Source: an uncultured Sulfitobacter sp.
GTDB lineage: Bacteria > Pseudomonadota > Alphaproteobacteria > Rhodobacterales > Rhodobacteraceae
Direction of reading: 5' to 3'
Assembly: GCA_937923365.1 (NCBI GenBank)
Contig: CALAIJ010000163.1
Span: 1-23,525, forward strand
Length of the DNA: 23,525 nt
Part shown: one piece after another, positions 1 through 7,212 of the stretch
Numbering within the stretch: the stretch's first letter is position 1
Layout of the letters: every line of letters starts with the position of its first letter
Notes under the pieces: generated by a model
Databases searched by the model: none
Told to the model about the DNA's origin: nothing
Seen by the model: only the letters and a program-made list of their open reading frames with translations
Translations under genes and position numbers: made by a program

Positions 1-130
1 CGAACACTAACCTGCATGTGGTTTTCACCACCTTTCTAGTCTAAAGTTGCAAGGATTTGCAGGAAATGGCCGTATAGCGGGCTATCTATGGTTTGTCCAC
101 CCATTTGCCGCCCCCGCGCAGGAGACCCCG

Positions 131-829
131 ATGACGGAACATGACACTTCCCCCAAGGCCCGACTGTTGCAGGCCGCCCTTGATCACGTGCCTTTCGATG
201 GCTGGTCAGAGGCAACGTTCAAAGCCGCCATCCGCGACGCAGGCGTTGATGCCACAGTGGCACGCGCCACTTGCCCAAGGGGTGCCGTTGATCTGGCGAT
301 CGCCTATCACAAGGACGCAGACAGCCGGATGGTCGCACAGCTTGCAGCGAAAGACCTCAGCGCGATGCGGTTCCGCGACCGGATCGCACATGCCGTGGAA
401 TTGCGGCTGGACCTCATCAGCGACAAGGAAATCGTGCGCCGTGGCACCGCGCTTTTTGCGCTGCCGCAATATGCACCCGACGGGGCCAAATTGGTCTGGG
501 GCACAGCAGATGACATCTGGACAGCACTGGGTGACACCTCGGACGATGTGAACTGGTACACCAAACGGGCCACGCTTTCTGCCGTTTATTCCGCGACGGT
601 GCTGTTTTGGCTGGGTGATACCAGCGAAGGGCATGCCGACACCCGTGCGTTTCTGGACCGGCGCATCGACAACGTCATGCAGATCGAAAAGCTCAAGGCG
701 CAGGTGCGCGAAAGCCCCACGCTGAGCCGTTTGATGGCAGGTCCGCATTGGTTGATGGACCGCATCAAGGCACCCGCCAGATTTCCCAAGGGTGATCTGC
801 CCGGATCATGGACCGCGCCGCGCCGTTAA
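131..829 (+). CDS. coq9: COQ9 family protein (ubiquinone biosynthesis accessory factor)
   Basis: The 232-residue product resembles COQ9, a lipid-binding accessory protein that helps the COQ7-type hydroxylase act on ubiquinone intermediates at the membrane. The N-terminal region with VPFDGWSEATFKAA (residues 16-29) followed by a TetR-like helical stretch is typical. The C-terminal part contains the conserved helix around RRIDNVMQIEKLK and a hydrophobic WLMDRIKAP end. I chose the ATG at 131 over an upstream in-frame TTG at 47 because a GGAG Shine-Dalgarno lies at 121-124 and family members begin just before the VPFDGW block. It stands 68 nt before bioM on the same strand with no terminator between, so read-through is possible although the functions are unrelated. 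The family call comes from sequence pattern only. Confidence 0.88.
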   Translation: MTEHDTSPKARLLQAALDHVPFDGWSEATFKAAIRDAGVDATVARATCPRGAVDLAIAYHKDADSRMVAQLAAKDLSAMRFRDRIAHAVELRLDLISDKEIVRRGTALFALPQYAPDGAKLVWGTADDIWTALGDTSDDVNWYTKRATLSAVYSATVLFWLGDTSEGHADTRAFLDRRIDNVMQIEKLKAQVRESPTLSRLMAGPHWLMDRIKAPARFPKGDLPGSWTAPRR

Positions 830-897
830 CTTTTGCGTTTTCGCCGTTACAGCACAGTGGTAGGAGCAGCCAACCGCTCTGATCCCAAGGCCCACAG

Positions 898-1629
898 ATG
901 CCCGATGCCGCCGCTTTGATCCAGCTTGAGGATGTGCACTACGCCCCCGGTGGTGTGCCTGTGCTGCACGGTATTACCCTGTCAACAGATGCGCGCCGGA
1001 TCGGGATTGTCGGGCGCAACGGGTCGGGTAAAACCTCGCTTGCGCGGGTGCTGACCGGACTGGTCGCTGCCAGCGAGGGGACAGTGCGGATCGCAGGGGT
1101 CGACGTGGCGGCTGACCGCAAGGCCGCCTTGGGGCTGGTCGGTATCCTGTTTCAGAATCCTGACCACCAGATCATCTTTCCCACCGTCGAGGAAGAGATC
1201 GCCTTTGGCCTCACCCAGATGGGTCAATCCCGCGATCAGGCCGCCCGTGGCGTGTCCGATATCCTCGCGCAATTTGGCAAATCCCACTGGGCCACATCAG
1301 CTGTCCATCCTCTCAGCCAAGGGCAGCGGCAGCTTGTGTGTCTGATGTCCGTGCTGGCCATGCAGCCCAAGGTGATCGTGCTGGACGAGCCTTTTGCGGG
1401 GCTGGATATTCCCACCACCGTGCAACTGCAACGGATGCTGGATGCGTTGGAGGTCACATTGGTGCTGATCACGCATCAGCCAAGTGTTCTTGCAGGCTAT
1501 GACCGTGTGCTGTGGATCGACGACGGTCGCATCGCGCAGGATGGCCCTGCGGGGGAGGTCATCGCCGCCTTCGAGGCGCGGATGCAGCAGATCGGAGGGG
1601 GCGATGATCTCTCTGACCTCTCCGGTTGA
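898..1629 (+). CDS. bioM: Biotin ECF transporter ATP-binding protein BioM
   Basis: ATPase subunit of an energy-coupling-factor transporter; it hydrolyses ATP on the cytoplasmic face to drive substrate release from the S component. The 243-residue protein shows Walker A GRNGSGKT (residues 39-46), a Q-loop in FQNPD (86-90), the ABC signature LSQGQRQ (139-145), Walker B VIVLDEP (159-165) and the switch histidine H193 in ITHQ. Cobalt and biotin ECF ATPases look alike; the biotin assignment comes from the neighbouring bioN and bioY. The BioMNY system is characterised in Rhodobacter capsulatus. The ATG at 898 has a modest AAGG at 888-891. The last 26 nt overlap the start of bioN, which points to translational coupling. 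I see no BioR-like palindrome in the 68 nt upstream. Confidence 0.92.
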   Translation: MPDAAALIQLEDVHYAPGGVPVLHGITLSTDARRIGIVGRNGSGKTSLARVLTGLVAASEGTVRIAGVDVAADRKAALGLVGILFQNPDHQIIFPTVEEEIAFGLTQMGQSRDQAARGVSDILAQFGKSHWATSAVHPLSQGQRQLVCLMSVLAMQPKVIVLDEPFAGLDIPTTVQLQRMLDALEVTLVLITHQPSVLAGYDRVLWIDDGRIAQDGPAGEVIAAFEARMQQIGGGDDLSDLSG

Positions 1630-2200
1630 GACCCGCGCCCACGGGTGGCCTGCAGGGGCCAAGCTGGGGGTGCTTTGCGCGGCGACTGTTGTTCTCTTTG
1701 CGGTCAAATCCGTGGCTTGGCACGCAGGTTTTGCCTCCGTGATGTTGCTGGCCTACGCGCTGCCCGGTGCCGCCTTTTTCAAGACCGGACTGCGGCGTCT
1801 TTGGGTGCTTTGGCCATTCGCGCTGCTGGTGGGGCTTTGGCATGCTTTCACCGGAGACGCGGGCCATGGTGCCGTCATCGTCATGCGGATGTTCACCGCT
1901 GTCGGGCTGGCCAATCTGGTCACAATGACCACGCGACTGAGCGATCTGATGCAGGTCATCCGCTGGCTGGTGTCGCCTTTGCGGCGCTTTGGCATCAACA
2001 CCCGCGCCATCGAGCTTGCCGTGGCATTGGTCGTCCGCTTCACACCTGTGCTGGCCGACAAAGGTGCGGCCTTGACCCATGCGTGGCGTGCCCGTTCGCC
2101 GCGCCGCGCCCGCTGGCGCATCTTGCCGCCGTTCATGCTGCTGGCCATTGATGATGCCGAACATGTGGCAGAGGCATTGCGCGCGCGAGGCGGATTGTGA
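1604..2200 (+). CDS. bioN: Biotin ECF transporter transmembrane protein BioN (EcfT)
   Basis: Integral membrane coupling subunit that links the BioM ATPase to the substrate-binding BioY. The 198-residue protein has several hydrophobic segments (about residues 19-50, 62-80 and 88-110) and, near its C terminus, two Ala-Arg motifs (ARS in HAWRARSPRR and ARG in ALRARGG). These are the coupling-helix signatures of EcfT proteins that contact the ATPase. The start is set at ATG 1604 because GGAGG at 1594-1598 is well spaced; an upstream in-frame start at 1484 would lie entirely inside bioM. The gene begins inside the end of bioM. With 198 residues it is compact, as expected for BioN/CbiQ of alphaproteobacteria. 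Confidence 0.9.
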   Translation: MISLTSPVETRAHGWPAGAKLGVLCAATVVLFAVKSVAWHAGFASVMLLAYALPGAAFFKTGLRRLWVLWPFALLVGLWHAFTGDAGHGAVIVMRMFTAVGLANLVTMTTRLSDLMQVIRWLVSPLRRFGINTRAIELAVALVVRFTPVLADKGAALTHAWRARSPRRARWRILPPFMLLAIDDAEHVAEALRARGGL

Positions 2201-2234
2201 CCTGCCAGATATATCGCTGCAGATTGTAACGGAT

Positions 2235-2256
2235 GATTGCTTGACCGCAGGCAATC
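2235..2256. promoter_or_regulatory. Inverted repeat upstream of bioY
   Basis: GATTGC at 2235-2240 and GCAATC at 2251-2256 form perfect 6-nt arms around a 10-nt spacer in the 92-nt gap between bioN and bioY. A TTGACC hexamer at 2241-2246 lies inside the spacer and could be a -35 element; a 17-nt spacing gives only a poor -10 (TACCCA). The repeat could be an operator for a separate bioY promoter or an mRNA hairpin. It does not match the TTAT-rich BioR palindrome known from alphaproteobacteria. Confidence 0.35.
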
Positions 2257-2292
2257 GGCCCACTACCCAAACGTCGTCTAAAAGGATTTTAC

Positions 2293-2838
2293 ATGGAACG
2301 TTCCCTTACCCTGATCGCCCTTTTTGCGGCACTGGTCGCCGCCTTGGGCCTGATCCCGCAACTGACCTTGGCGTTTGGCGTCCCGATCACGGCGCAAAGC
2401 CTTGGGATCATGTTGTGTGGCACCATTTTGGGCGCAAAGCGGGGCGGTCTGGCAGCGTTGCTGTTTGTCGGACTCGTCGCCATCGGCTTGCCGCTGCTGG
2501 CAGGCGGGCGCGGCGGGATCGGCATGTTCGCGACGGGGTCGGCCGGCTACCTTGTCGGGTATGTGCTGGGCGCTTTTGTCACCGGTTGGGTGATGGAGCG
2601 GCTGTACTCGCTGCCACTGGGTTTGGCGGCAGGCGTGGCTGCCGTTGCGGGCGGTATTGTGGTCGTGCACATTTGCGGCATCCTCGGGCTTATTGCGGTG
2701 GTGGGCCTGACCCCGGTTGAGGCATTCTTTGCCGACATGAGCTTTATCCCCGGTGACTTTATCAAAGCGGTTCTGGCCGCAGTGATCACCGGTGCTTTGG
2801 CGCGTGCGCGTCCCGCAAGTCTGCTGTCACGCGCCTAG
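2293..2838 (+). CDS. bioY: Biotin transporter substrate-binding component BioY
   Basis: High-affinity biotin-binding S component, an integral membrane protein of 181 residues with about six hydrophobic segments. The family block with ITAQSLGIMLCG, the glycine-rich GGRGGIGMFATGSAGYLVGY loop near residues 72-91 and the C-terminal segment with FFADMSFIPGDFIKAVLAA are typical of BioY. BioY alone can take up biotin and BioMN raises its capacity, so its 92-nt separation from bioN may allow separate expression. The Shine-Dalgarno is AAAGGA at 2281-2286. The gene ends at a TAG that lies 12 nt inside the 3' end of the convergent thiolase-like gene, leaving no room for an intergenic terminator. Confidence 0.93.
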   Translation: MERSLTLIALFAALVAALGLIPQLTLAFGVPITAQSLGIMLCGTILGAKRGGLAALLFVGLVAIGLPLLAGGRGGIGMFATGSAGYLVGYVLGAFVTGWVMERLYSLPLGLAAGVAAVAGGIVVVHICGILGLIAVVGLTPVEAFFADMSFIPGDFIKAVLAAVITGALARARPASLLSRA

Positions 2839-3927
2839 CAACATTGCAGAACCTACACCGCCTGCTGCTGCAATCGCGGCCAGCCCAGTGCCGCCGCGTG
2901 TTGTCACTTCGTGAAACAACCGCACGGCATTGATCGCGCCTGATGCGCCAACAGGATGTCCCCGCGCCAAAGCTCCGCCGCCAGGGTTCACGCGCGCCGG
3001 ATCAAGGTCCGCACCTTGCACGCAAGCGATGGCCTGCACGGCATAGGCTTCCATGATCTCGGCGGTTGTCAGGTCTGAGGGGGACAAATTCTGACGTGCC
3101 ATGATCCGCGCAATCGCCGGCAAAGGCGACAGCCCCGGTTGATCGGGGATATGTCCCAGCGTCGCGCCATCAAGAATGTGTGCCGCATGCCCCTGATGAT
3201 CCTGTGCAATCCGCTCAGAGACGACAACACAAAGGGCCGCGGCATCAGCCGCCACAGCCGTATTGGCCGCCGTGATGCTGCCCGTGATGCGCGGCGCACG
3301 GGCGCAATGCGCGGGGCTGAGCGCACGGGTGAAAGCGTCACGTTCAAGGCTGTTGGTCGGGATAAGTTCGCTTGTTGCAGGGTGATATGCCAGCGCCTTG
3401 GCGTGGCTTTCCTGCGCCCAGAGGTCTTGCGCCTCTTGCGAAATGCCATGTGCAACCGCCAAGGCATCCGCGGCCACGCTCATGGCCGGATCACGGTCAG
3501 CCCAAGGGGTGAAGGGGGCTTGGTCATAGGCCTCCGGCGCGCGGCCATCTGCAAAGGTGCGCAACCGCCGGGGCCTGCGGGAATAGCTCTCTGCTCCGCC
3601 GGCAATCACCACGTCTGCTGTCCCCGCCAGCACCATCTGGCGCGCCAGCAAGATCGCATCAAGGCCGCCCGCGCATTGCCTGTCGATGCTCAGACCGGCA
3701 ACGGTTGGCGGGCATCCCGCCGCCAGTGCCAGACGCCGCGCGGGGTTACCGCCTTCGCCCAGGACATTGCTGAGGATGACTTCGTCCACCTGTGCCGCGT
3801 CCAATCCGGCCTGCGCCAGCGCGGCCTGCAGGACGGGCAGGGCCAACCCTTCTGGCGAGAGCTGCGCCAAGGCGCCGCCGCGGGGGGCGACAGGGCTGCG
3901 GCAGGCGGCGATCAGGTAAGCGGTCAT
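2827..3927 (-). CDS. Thiolase family protein with incomplete catalytic set
   Basis: A 366-residue thiolase-fold protein. The nucleophile region is intact: SIDRQCAGG with Cys85. The C-terminal histidine motif ARGHPVGASGA holds His324. Two residues expected in biosynthetic and degradative thiolases are absent: the Asn of the NEAF motif is Met292 (IMEAYA), and the second cysteine of the GLAxxC-GGG motif is Ala353 (GLAAIAAAGG). Loss of that base suggests it does not carry out a normal thiolytic or Claisen reaction and may instead be an acyl transferase or thioesterase-like enzyme; that is inference. It begins in an ATGA overlap with the ligase upstream, so the two are co-translated. Its stop overlaps convergent bioY by 12 nt. 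Annotation as acetyl-CoA acetyltransferase by homology alone would overstate what is seen. Confidence 0.85.
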   Translation of the reverse strand: MTAYLIAACRSPVAPRGGALAQLSPEGLALPVLQAALAQAGLDAAQVDEVILSNVLGEGGNPARRLALAAGCPPTVAGLSIDRQCAGGLDAILLARQMVLAGTADVVIAGGAESYSRRPRRLRTFADGRAPEAYDQAPFTPWADRDPAMSVAADALAVAHGISQEAQDLWAQESHAKALAYHPATSELIPTNSLERDAFTRALSPAHCARAPRITGSITAANTAVAADAAALCVVVSERIAQDHQGHAAHILDGATLGHIPDQPGLSPLPAIARIMARQNLSPSDLTTAEIMEAYAVQAIACVQGADLDPARVNPGGGALARGHPVGASGAINAVRLFHEVTTRGGTGLAAIAAAGGVGSAMLLGA

Positions 3928-5129
3928 GTGGACGTCTCCAGCAGTTGCGCCAATTGGGTCAGGTCGGTCTTGCCTGATTCAAGCCGGGGCAGTTCGGGTT
4001 GAAACAGGATTTTGCGGGGGGCAATCAGAGGCCCGAAGCTGTCAATGCAGGCCTGCCGGACCGCCTTGTCGCGCGCGGGGTCTTTTGGGCCTTGCAGGAC
4101 CAAAGCCAGTCGGTGCCCGCGCAGCTTGTCCGGTAGCGCCAGCACTGCGCAAGGCCCGCCCAAAGGATGGCTTGCGACCAAAGCCTCAACCGCTTCGGGA
4201 GAGACCAGTTGATCCGCAATACTTACCTGCCGCGAGGCGCGGCCTGTGATCCACAGATGCCCCTCTGCATCCGCGCGCGCCAGATCGCCAGTGTTCAGAA
4301 AGCCGTCCCGCATTTCCGGTGGTGCTGTGTTAGGTGGGATATAGCCTGTGAACAGATAGGGGCTGCGCACCCAAAGTGCGCCGTCCAGCAGGCGCACGTC
4401 GACATCAGCGTAGGGTTTTCCGACAGAACCAGCAGGTGTGGTCCGGTCTGCCATGGTGACAAAACTGGTCTCGGCAGCGCCATAGAACCGGTGGATTTCC
4501 GCATTCGGAAAGAGACCTTGAAGCGCATCTTGCGTGTGCGCATCCAAAGTGCCGCCACCGCAAAAGAGAAGGCTCAGGCTGGGGATCGGGGCGAGGGTGT
4601 TGTGCGCCAGCAGCCGCAATTGCGTCGGTGTGGCGTATAGAACGCGGATCTGGTTGGCAGAAAGGCTGTCACGTTGTCGTGCCGCAGGCAGCGCGGTCAG
4701 AACATGCACATCAAGACCCAGATGCAGCCCCTCCAGTACCGCGAAAAGCGAAAGCGAATGGCCCAGACTGCCCAGAATGGCTGTGGACCCCAGCTGCGGC
4801 AGATCAAAGAGCCTTGCGTGCAGCTCAAAGCTGGCGATCCACGAGGCCTGACTGCGCAGGATCGCTTTGGGCGCGCCGGTGCTGCCGCCTGTCAGCGTCA
4901 GGAAATCAGGTGCTGATGCGGTGCAGTCCCGTGGCAAGGGTTCAGGTGCGACACAGAACGCATCCCGGGCGGAAACCGCTTCGACAAGCAGGCCGAGTGC
5001 AGCACTTGGCGGGTTGGCCGGAATGATCCGAAAGCCTTGCGCAGGCGCGTTGGGTGGCAATGCCACGCGCGCGTCACCCGCAAACAAGCGAGCCGAAGGG
5101 GCAAGACAGAACATCGGGTCGTGCGCCAT
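3924..5129 (-). CDS. Small AMP-binding acyl-CoA synthetase-like enzyme
   Basis: Class I adenylate-forming enzyme expected to activate a carboxylic acid as an acyl-adenylate and then a CoA thioester. Visible motifs are the phosphate-binding LTLTGGSTGAPKA (residues 77-89), YGAAE (216-220), TGDLAR (280-285), the hinge region ITGRASRQVS (294-303) and the catalytic Lys387 in ESGKTD. At 401 residues it is about 100 shorter than standard acyl-CoA synthetases, with only about 75 residues before the first ATP motif, so much of the usual N-terminal subdomain is missing. The ATG at 5129 is preceded by AAGGAA; an extended in-frame start at 5333 would run into the divergent oxidoreductase. It is the first gene of a two-gene unit with the thiolase (ATGA overlap at 3924-3927). 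The substrate is unknown; the biotin-uptake neighbours suggest pimelate or another fatty acid, as inference. Confidence 0.85.
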   Translation of the reverse strand: MAHDPMFCLAPSARLFAGDARVALPPNAPAQGFRIIPANPPSAALGLLVEAVSARDAFCVAPEPLPRDCTASAPDFLTLTGGSTGAPKAILRSQASWIASFELHARLFDLPQLGSTAILGSLGHSLSLFAVLEGLHLGLDVHVLTALPAARQRDSLSANQIRVLYATPTQLRLLAHNTLAPIPSLSLLFCGGGTLDAHTQDALQGLFPNAEIHRFYGAAETSFVTMADRTTPAGSVGKPYADVDVRLLDGALWVRSPYLFTGYIPPNTAPPEMRDGFLNTGDLARADAEGHLWITGRASRQVSIADQLVSPEAVEALVASHPLGGPCAVLALPDKLRGHRLALVLQGPKDPARDKAVRQACIDSFGPLIAPRKILFQPELPRLESGKTDLTQLAQLLETST

Positions 5130-5273
5130 TGATCTGTGGTTCCTTGTCCGTGCGATGCTCCGCAGGCCTAGCAAATCGTGACGGGTGTCAAAAGGGGCCA
5201 AAATCAGGGCTGTCCGCTTGGCGCATCTGCGCTTATGTTTTCCGCCAAACAGTGTAACCCGAAAGGACCTGTC

Positions 5274-6260
5274 ATGGCTGACACAATGCGCGCCGTTGAA
5301 ATTACCGAACCCGGTGGGCCGGAAGTCTTGCAAGTGACCCAGCGTCCCGTGCCTGTGCCTGACTATGGGCAGGTGGTGCTTAAGGTCGCTTTTGCGGGTG
5401 TAAACCGTCCCGATGCGTTGCAGCGCGCAGGCATGTATGCGCCGCCGCCCACGGCCAGCGACCTGCCGGGGCTAGAGGCATCGGGCGAAGTGATAGCCCT
5501 TGGCGAAGGGGTCGCAGGCCTTGCTGTCGGCGATCTGGTCTGCGCGCTCTTGCCCGGTGGCGGCTATGCGGAATACGTGGCGACACCCGCCGCACATTGT
5601 TTGCCAGTGCCCGACGGGCTTGACCTGAAACAGGCGGCCTGCCTGCCCGAGACGTTCTTTACCGTCTGGTCCAACGTTTTCATGCGTGGGGGCCTGAAGG
5701 CGGGCGAAGTGTTTTTGGTGCACGGTGGGTCATCCGGCATCGGGACGACAGCGATCCAGCTTGCCAAGACATTTGGCGCGCGGGTCTTTGCCACGGCCGG
5801 CTCTGACGAGAAATGCGCGGCCTGTCTTGAGTTGGGTGCAGAGGTGGCGATCAACTACCGCGACGCCGATTTTGTCGAGGTGCTTAAAGCACAAGGCGGC
5901 GCGGATCTGATCCTTGACATGGTTGGTGGACCCTACATTCCACGCAACATCAAAGCTTTGGCAGAAGACGGCAGACTGGTGCAGATCGCGTTCCTTCAAG
6001 GACCCAAGGTGGAGGTTAACTTTGCCACGCTGATGACCCGCCGGTTGACGATGACAGGCTCCACTTTGCGCCCGCAAAGCGACCTTGCCAAAGCACGGAT
6101 CGCAGAGGAACTGCGCGAAGCGGTCTGGCCGCTGCTGGCTTCGGGACGGGTAGCGCCAGTGATGGACAGCACGTATCCGCTGGAGGCTGCATTAGAGGCA
6201 CATGCCCGCATGGAAACAAGCGGGCATATCGGGAAGATCGTGCTTGACGTCAGCGGTTGA
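5274..6260 (+). CDS. NAD(P)H quinone oxidoreductase, PIG3 type
   Basis: Zinc-independent medium-chain dehydrogenase/reductase that transfers hydride from NADPH to quinone-like acceptors in the cytoplasm. The 328-residue protein opens with MRAVEITEPGGPEVLQ (residues 5-20), typical of the quinone reductase branch. It carries the quinone-reductase block GVNRPDALQRAG (42-53), the nucleotide-binding HGGSSGIGTTAIQLAK (150-165) and lacks the structural zinc cysteines of alcohol dehydrogenases. The start at ATG 5274 has AAAGGA at 5261-5268; the longer frame from 5178 lacks a Shine-Dalgarno. It is transcribed divergently from the ligase/thiolase pair with 144 nt between them. A GC hairpin follows the stop. 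Confidence 0.9.
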   Translation: MADTMRAVEITEPGGPEVLQVTQRPVPVPDYGQVVLKVAFAGVNRPDALQRAGMYAPPPTASDLPGLEASGEVIALGEGVAGLAVGDLVCALLPGGGYAEYVATPAAHCLPVPDGLDLKQAACLPETFFTVWSNVFMRGGLKAGEVFLVHGGSSGIGTTAIQLAKTFGARVFATAGSDEKCAACLELGAEVAINYRDADFVEVLKAQGGADLILDMVGGPYIPRNIKALAEDGRLVQIAFLQGPKVEVNFATLMTRRLTMTGSTLRPQSDLAKARIAEELREAVWPLLASGRVAPVMDSTYPLEAALEAHARMETSGHIGKIVLDVSG

Positions 6261-6269
6261 TCCAAAGGG

Positions 6270-6298
6270 CGCGGGCAAGCCCGCGGCACGATGTTTTT
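6270..6298 (+). terminator. Possible terminator after the quinone oxidoreductase
   Basis: CGCGGGC and GCCCGCG (6270-6276 and 6279-6285) form a tight GC stem with almost no loop, followed after eight bases by five T residues at 6294-6298. The long gap before the T run makes this a weak intrinsic terminator. Confidence 0.35.
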
Positions 6299-6300
6299 GA

Positions 6301-6358
6301 TTTGCCTCCGACAAATCGGTTTTGCCTCCCGGCGGGGGAATATTCTCGCCAGAAAAAG
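6301..6358. repeat. Rhodobacterales-type intergenic repeat fragment
   Basis: TTTGCCTCC occurs at 6301 and again at 6321, and the second copy leads into a CCGGCGGGGG / AATATT / CGCCAGAAAAAG run. From memory, closely similar GCCTCCGGCGGGGG-TATTT-GCCAGAAA strings recur between genes in many Roseobacter-group genomes, so I read this as one copy of a dispersed repeat. Only this copy is visible in the window. The 286-nt gap 6261-6546 otherwise holds the two terminator candidates and no convincing gene. Confidence 0.4.
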
Positions 6359-6455
6359 TAATGGAGAGTTAACCTTGGTAGGTAAGTCTGCTTGCGCGGT
6401 ATAGCTGTGGAAGGCGATGACCGCGGCAGGAAAAGAACCTTCGCGTTCGATCCAG

Positions 6456-6484
6456 GGGGAAGGTCAATGCGTCTTCCCCTTTTT
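6456..6484 (+). terminator. Intrinsic terminator reading rightward
   Basis: GGGGAAG (6456-6462) pairs perfectly with CTTCCCC (6473-6479) across a 10-nt loop and is followed by TTTTT at 6480-6484. The T tract serves the plus strand only. It lies about 60 nt beyond the stop of the convergent RNase T2 gene, so it may protect that gene from antisense transcription coming from the oxidoreductase. Alternatively it may end a short transcript that starts in this gap. Confidence 0.5.
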
Positions 6485-6546
6485 CTGGCCTTAACTCTTC
6501 CCCCGCGGAGCGTCCCGCAGGCTCATCACGCTCTGTCGCCACCGGA

Positions 6547-7185
6547 TCAATCGATGGGCTCGAAAACGGCGTCCTGCATTTTGCAATCCCGCACCACGTC
6601 TTGTCCGCATGGTACAGGCATCAAATCACGTGAAAGACAGATGCGTGCTTCTTGAATGTGGCCGTTTCGGCAGGTGATGGTGATGCCGTCAGCCTCAAAA
6701 GCGGGATTGGCTTTCAAGAAAGCCTCTTCCACCACTTTTGCAGGCAACTTTACAGGACGTGACAGTTTGCGAAAGACTTCGGGTCGGACCACAGTGGCAT
6801 AGGCGGTCCGTGACAATGTATAGTAGTCTTCGGCCGACAGGCCCGTGCAAGAGCCGTGTTTCTTCCACTGGTGCCAGGCAAGGCCGCTAGTGCCCATGAC
6901 ATCGGCCATCTCGGCGGTCATGCGGCGTGACGGCGCGCGTTGTGCCGTTTTGCAGTAAGACGGATACCCGCGGTGGAACTGCGGCCAGAGCCCATGCATG
7001 ATCCAGCCGTGATCTTCTTCGCATTGGGGTGACTTGCGGGCTTCACCTTCCAGCGCACACCAGTTCGGGGACCAGCTCAGAGAGAGCACATAGTAATCGA
7101 ACTCTCCGGCACGCTCCCCCTCGGCCAAGACCGGTGAAGCTGCAAAGGCGATGAGCGCCGACAGGCCAGCGAAGAGCATGCGCAT
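6547..7185 (-). CDS. Secreted ribonuclease T2 family protein
   Basis: Non-specific RNase of the T2/RNase I family, acting in the periplasm or outside the cell and releasing 2',3'-cyclic nucleotides. The 212-residue precursor has a signal peptide (residues 1-21, ending SPVLA). The first active-site block IMHGLWPQ holds His64. The second, WHQWKKHGSC (104-113), holds His105, Lys109 and His110, but the usual catalytic Glu of HEWxKHG is Gln106. Several cysteines (43, 55, 78, 113) fit the family's disulfides. The ATG at 7185 has AAGGAAAG just upstream and a plausible promoter at 7213-7240. It is a single gene, divergent from trcR. The Glu-to-Gln change may lower activity or may be normal for this bacterial branch; I cannot tell without an alignment. 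Confidence 0.9.
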   Translation of the reverse strand: MRMLFAGLSALIAFAASPVLAEGERAGEFDYYVLSLSWSPNWCALEGEARKSPQCEEDHGWIMHGLWPQFHRGYPSYCKTAQRAPSRRMTAEMADVMGTSGLAWHQWKKHGSCTGLSAEDYYTLSRTAYATVVRPEVFRKLSRPVKLPAKVVEEAFLKANPAFEADGITITCRNGHIQEARICLSRDLMPVPCGQDVVRDCKMQDAVFEPID

Positions 7186-7212
7186 TGGGTCTTTCCTTAT
7201 ACGTTTCGGGTC

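Noticed and set aside
1484..1603. Extended N terminus for bioN
   Set aside because: It would lie wholly inside bioM and lacks membrane or family similarity; GGAGG at 1594 supports the start at 1604.
2201..2292. BioR operator upstream of bioY or bioM
   Set aside because: No TTAT-N2-ATAA-like palindrome occurs in either upstream region; ATATAT at 2208-2213 does not match.
6438..6460. tRNA-like T-loop string GTTCGATCC
   Set aside because: The flanking bases do not form the T stem, and no acceptor, D or anticodon arms can be found nearby.
6392..6655. Plus-strand ORF of 87 codons after the oxidoreductase
   Set aside because: It overlaps the end of the RNase T2 gene, crosses an intrinsic terminator, has no ribosome-binding site and encodes a low-complexity product.
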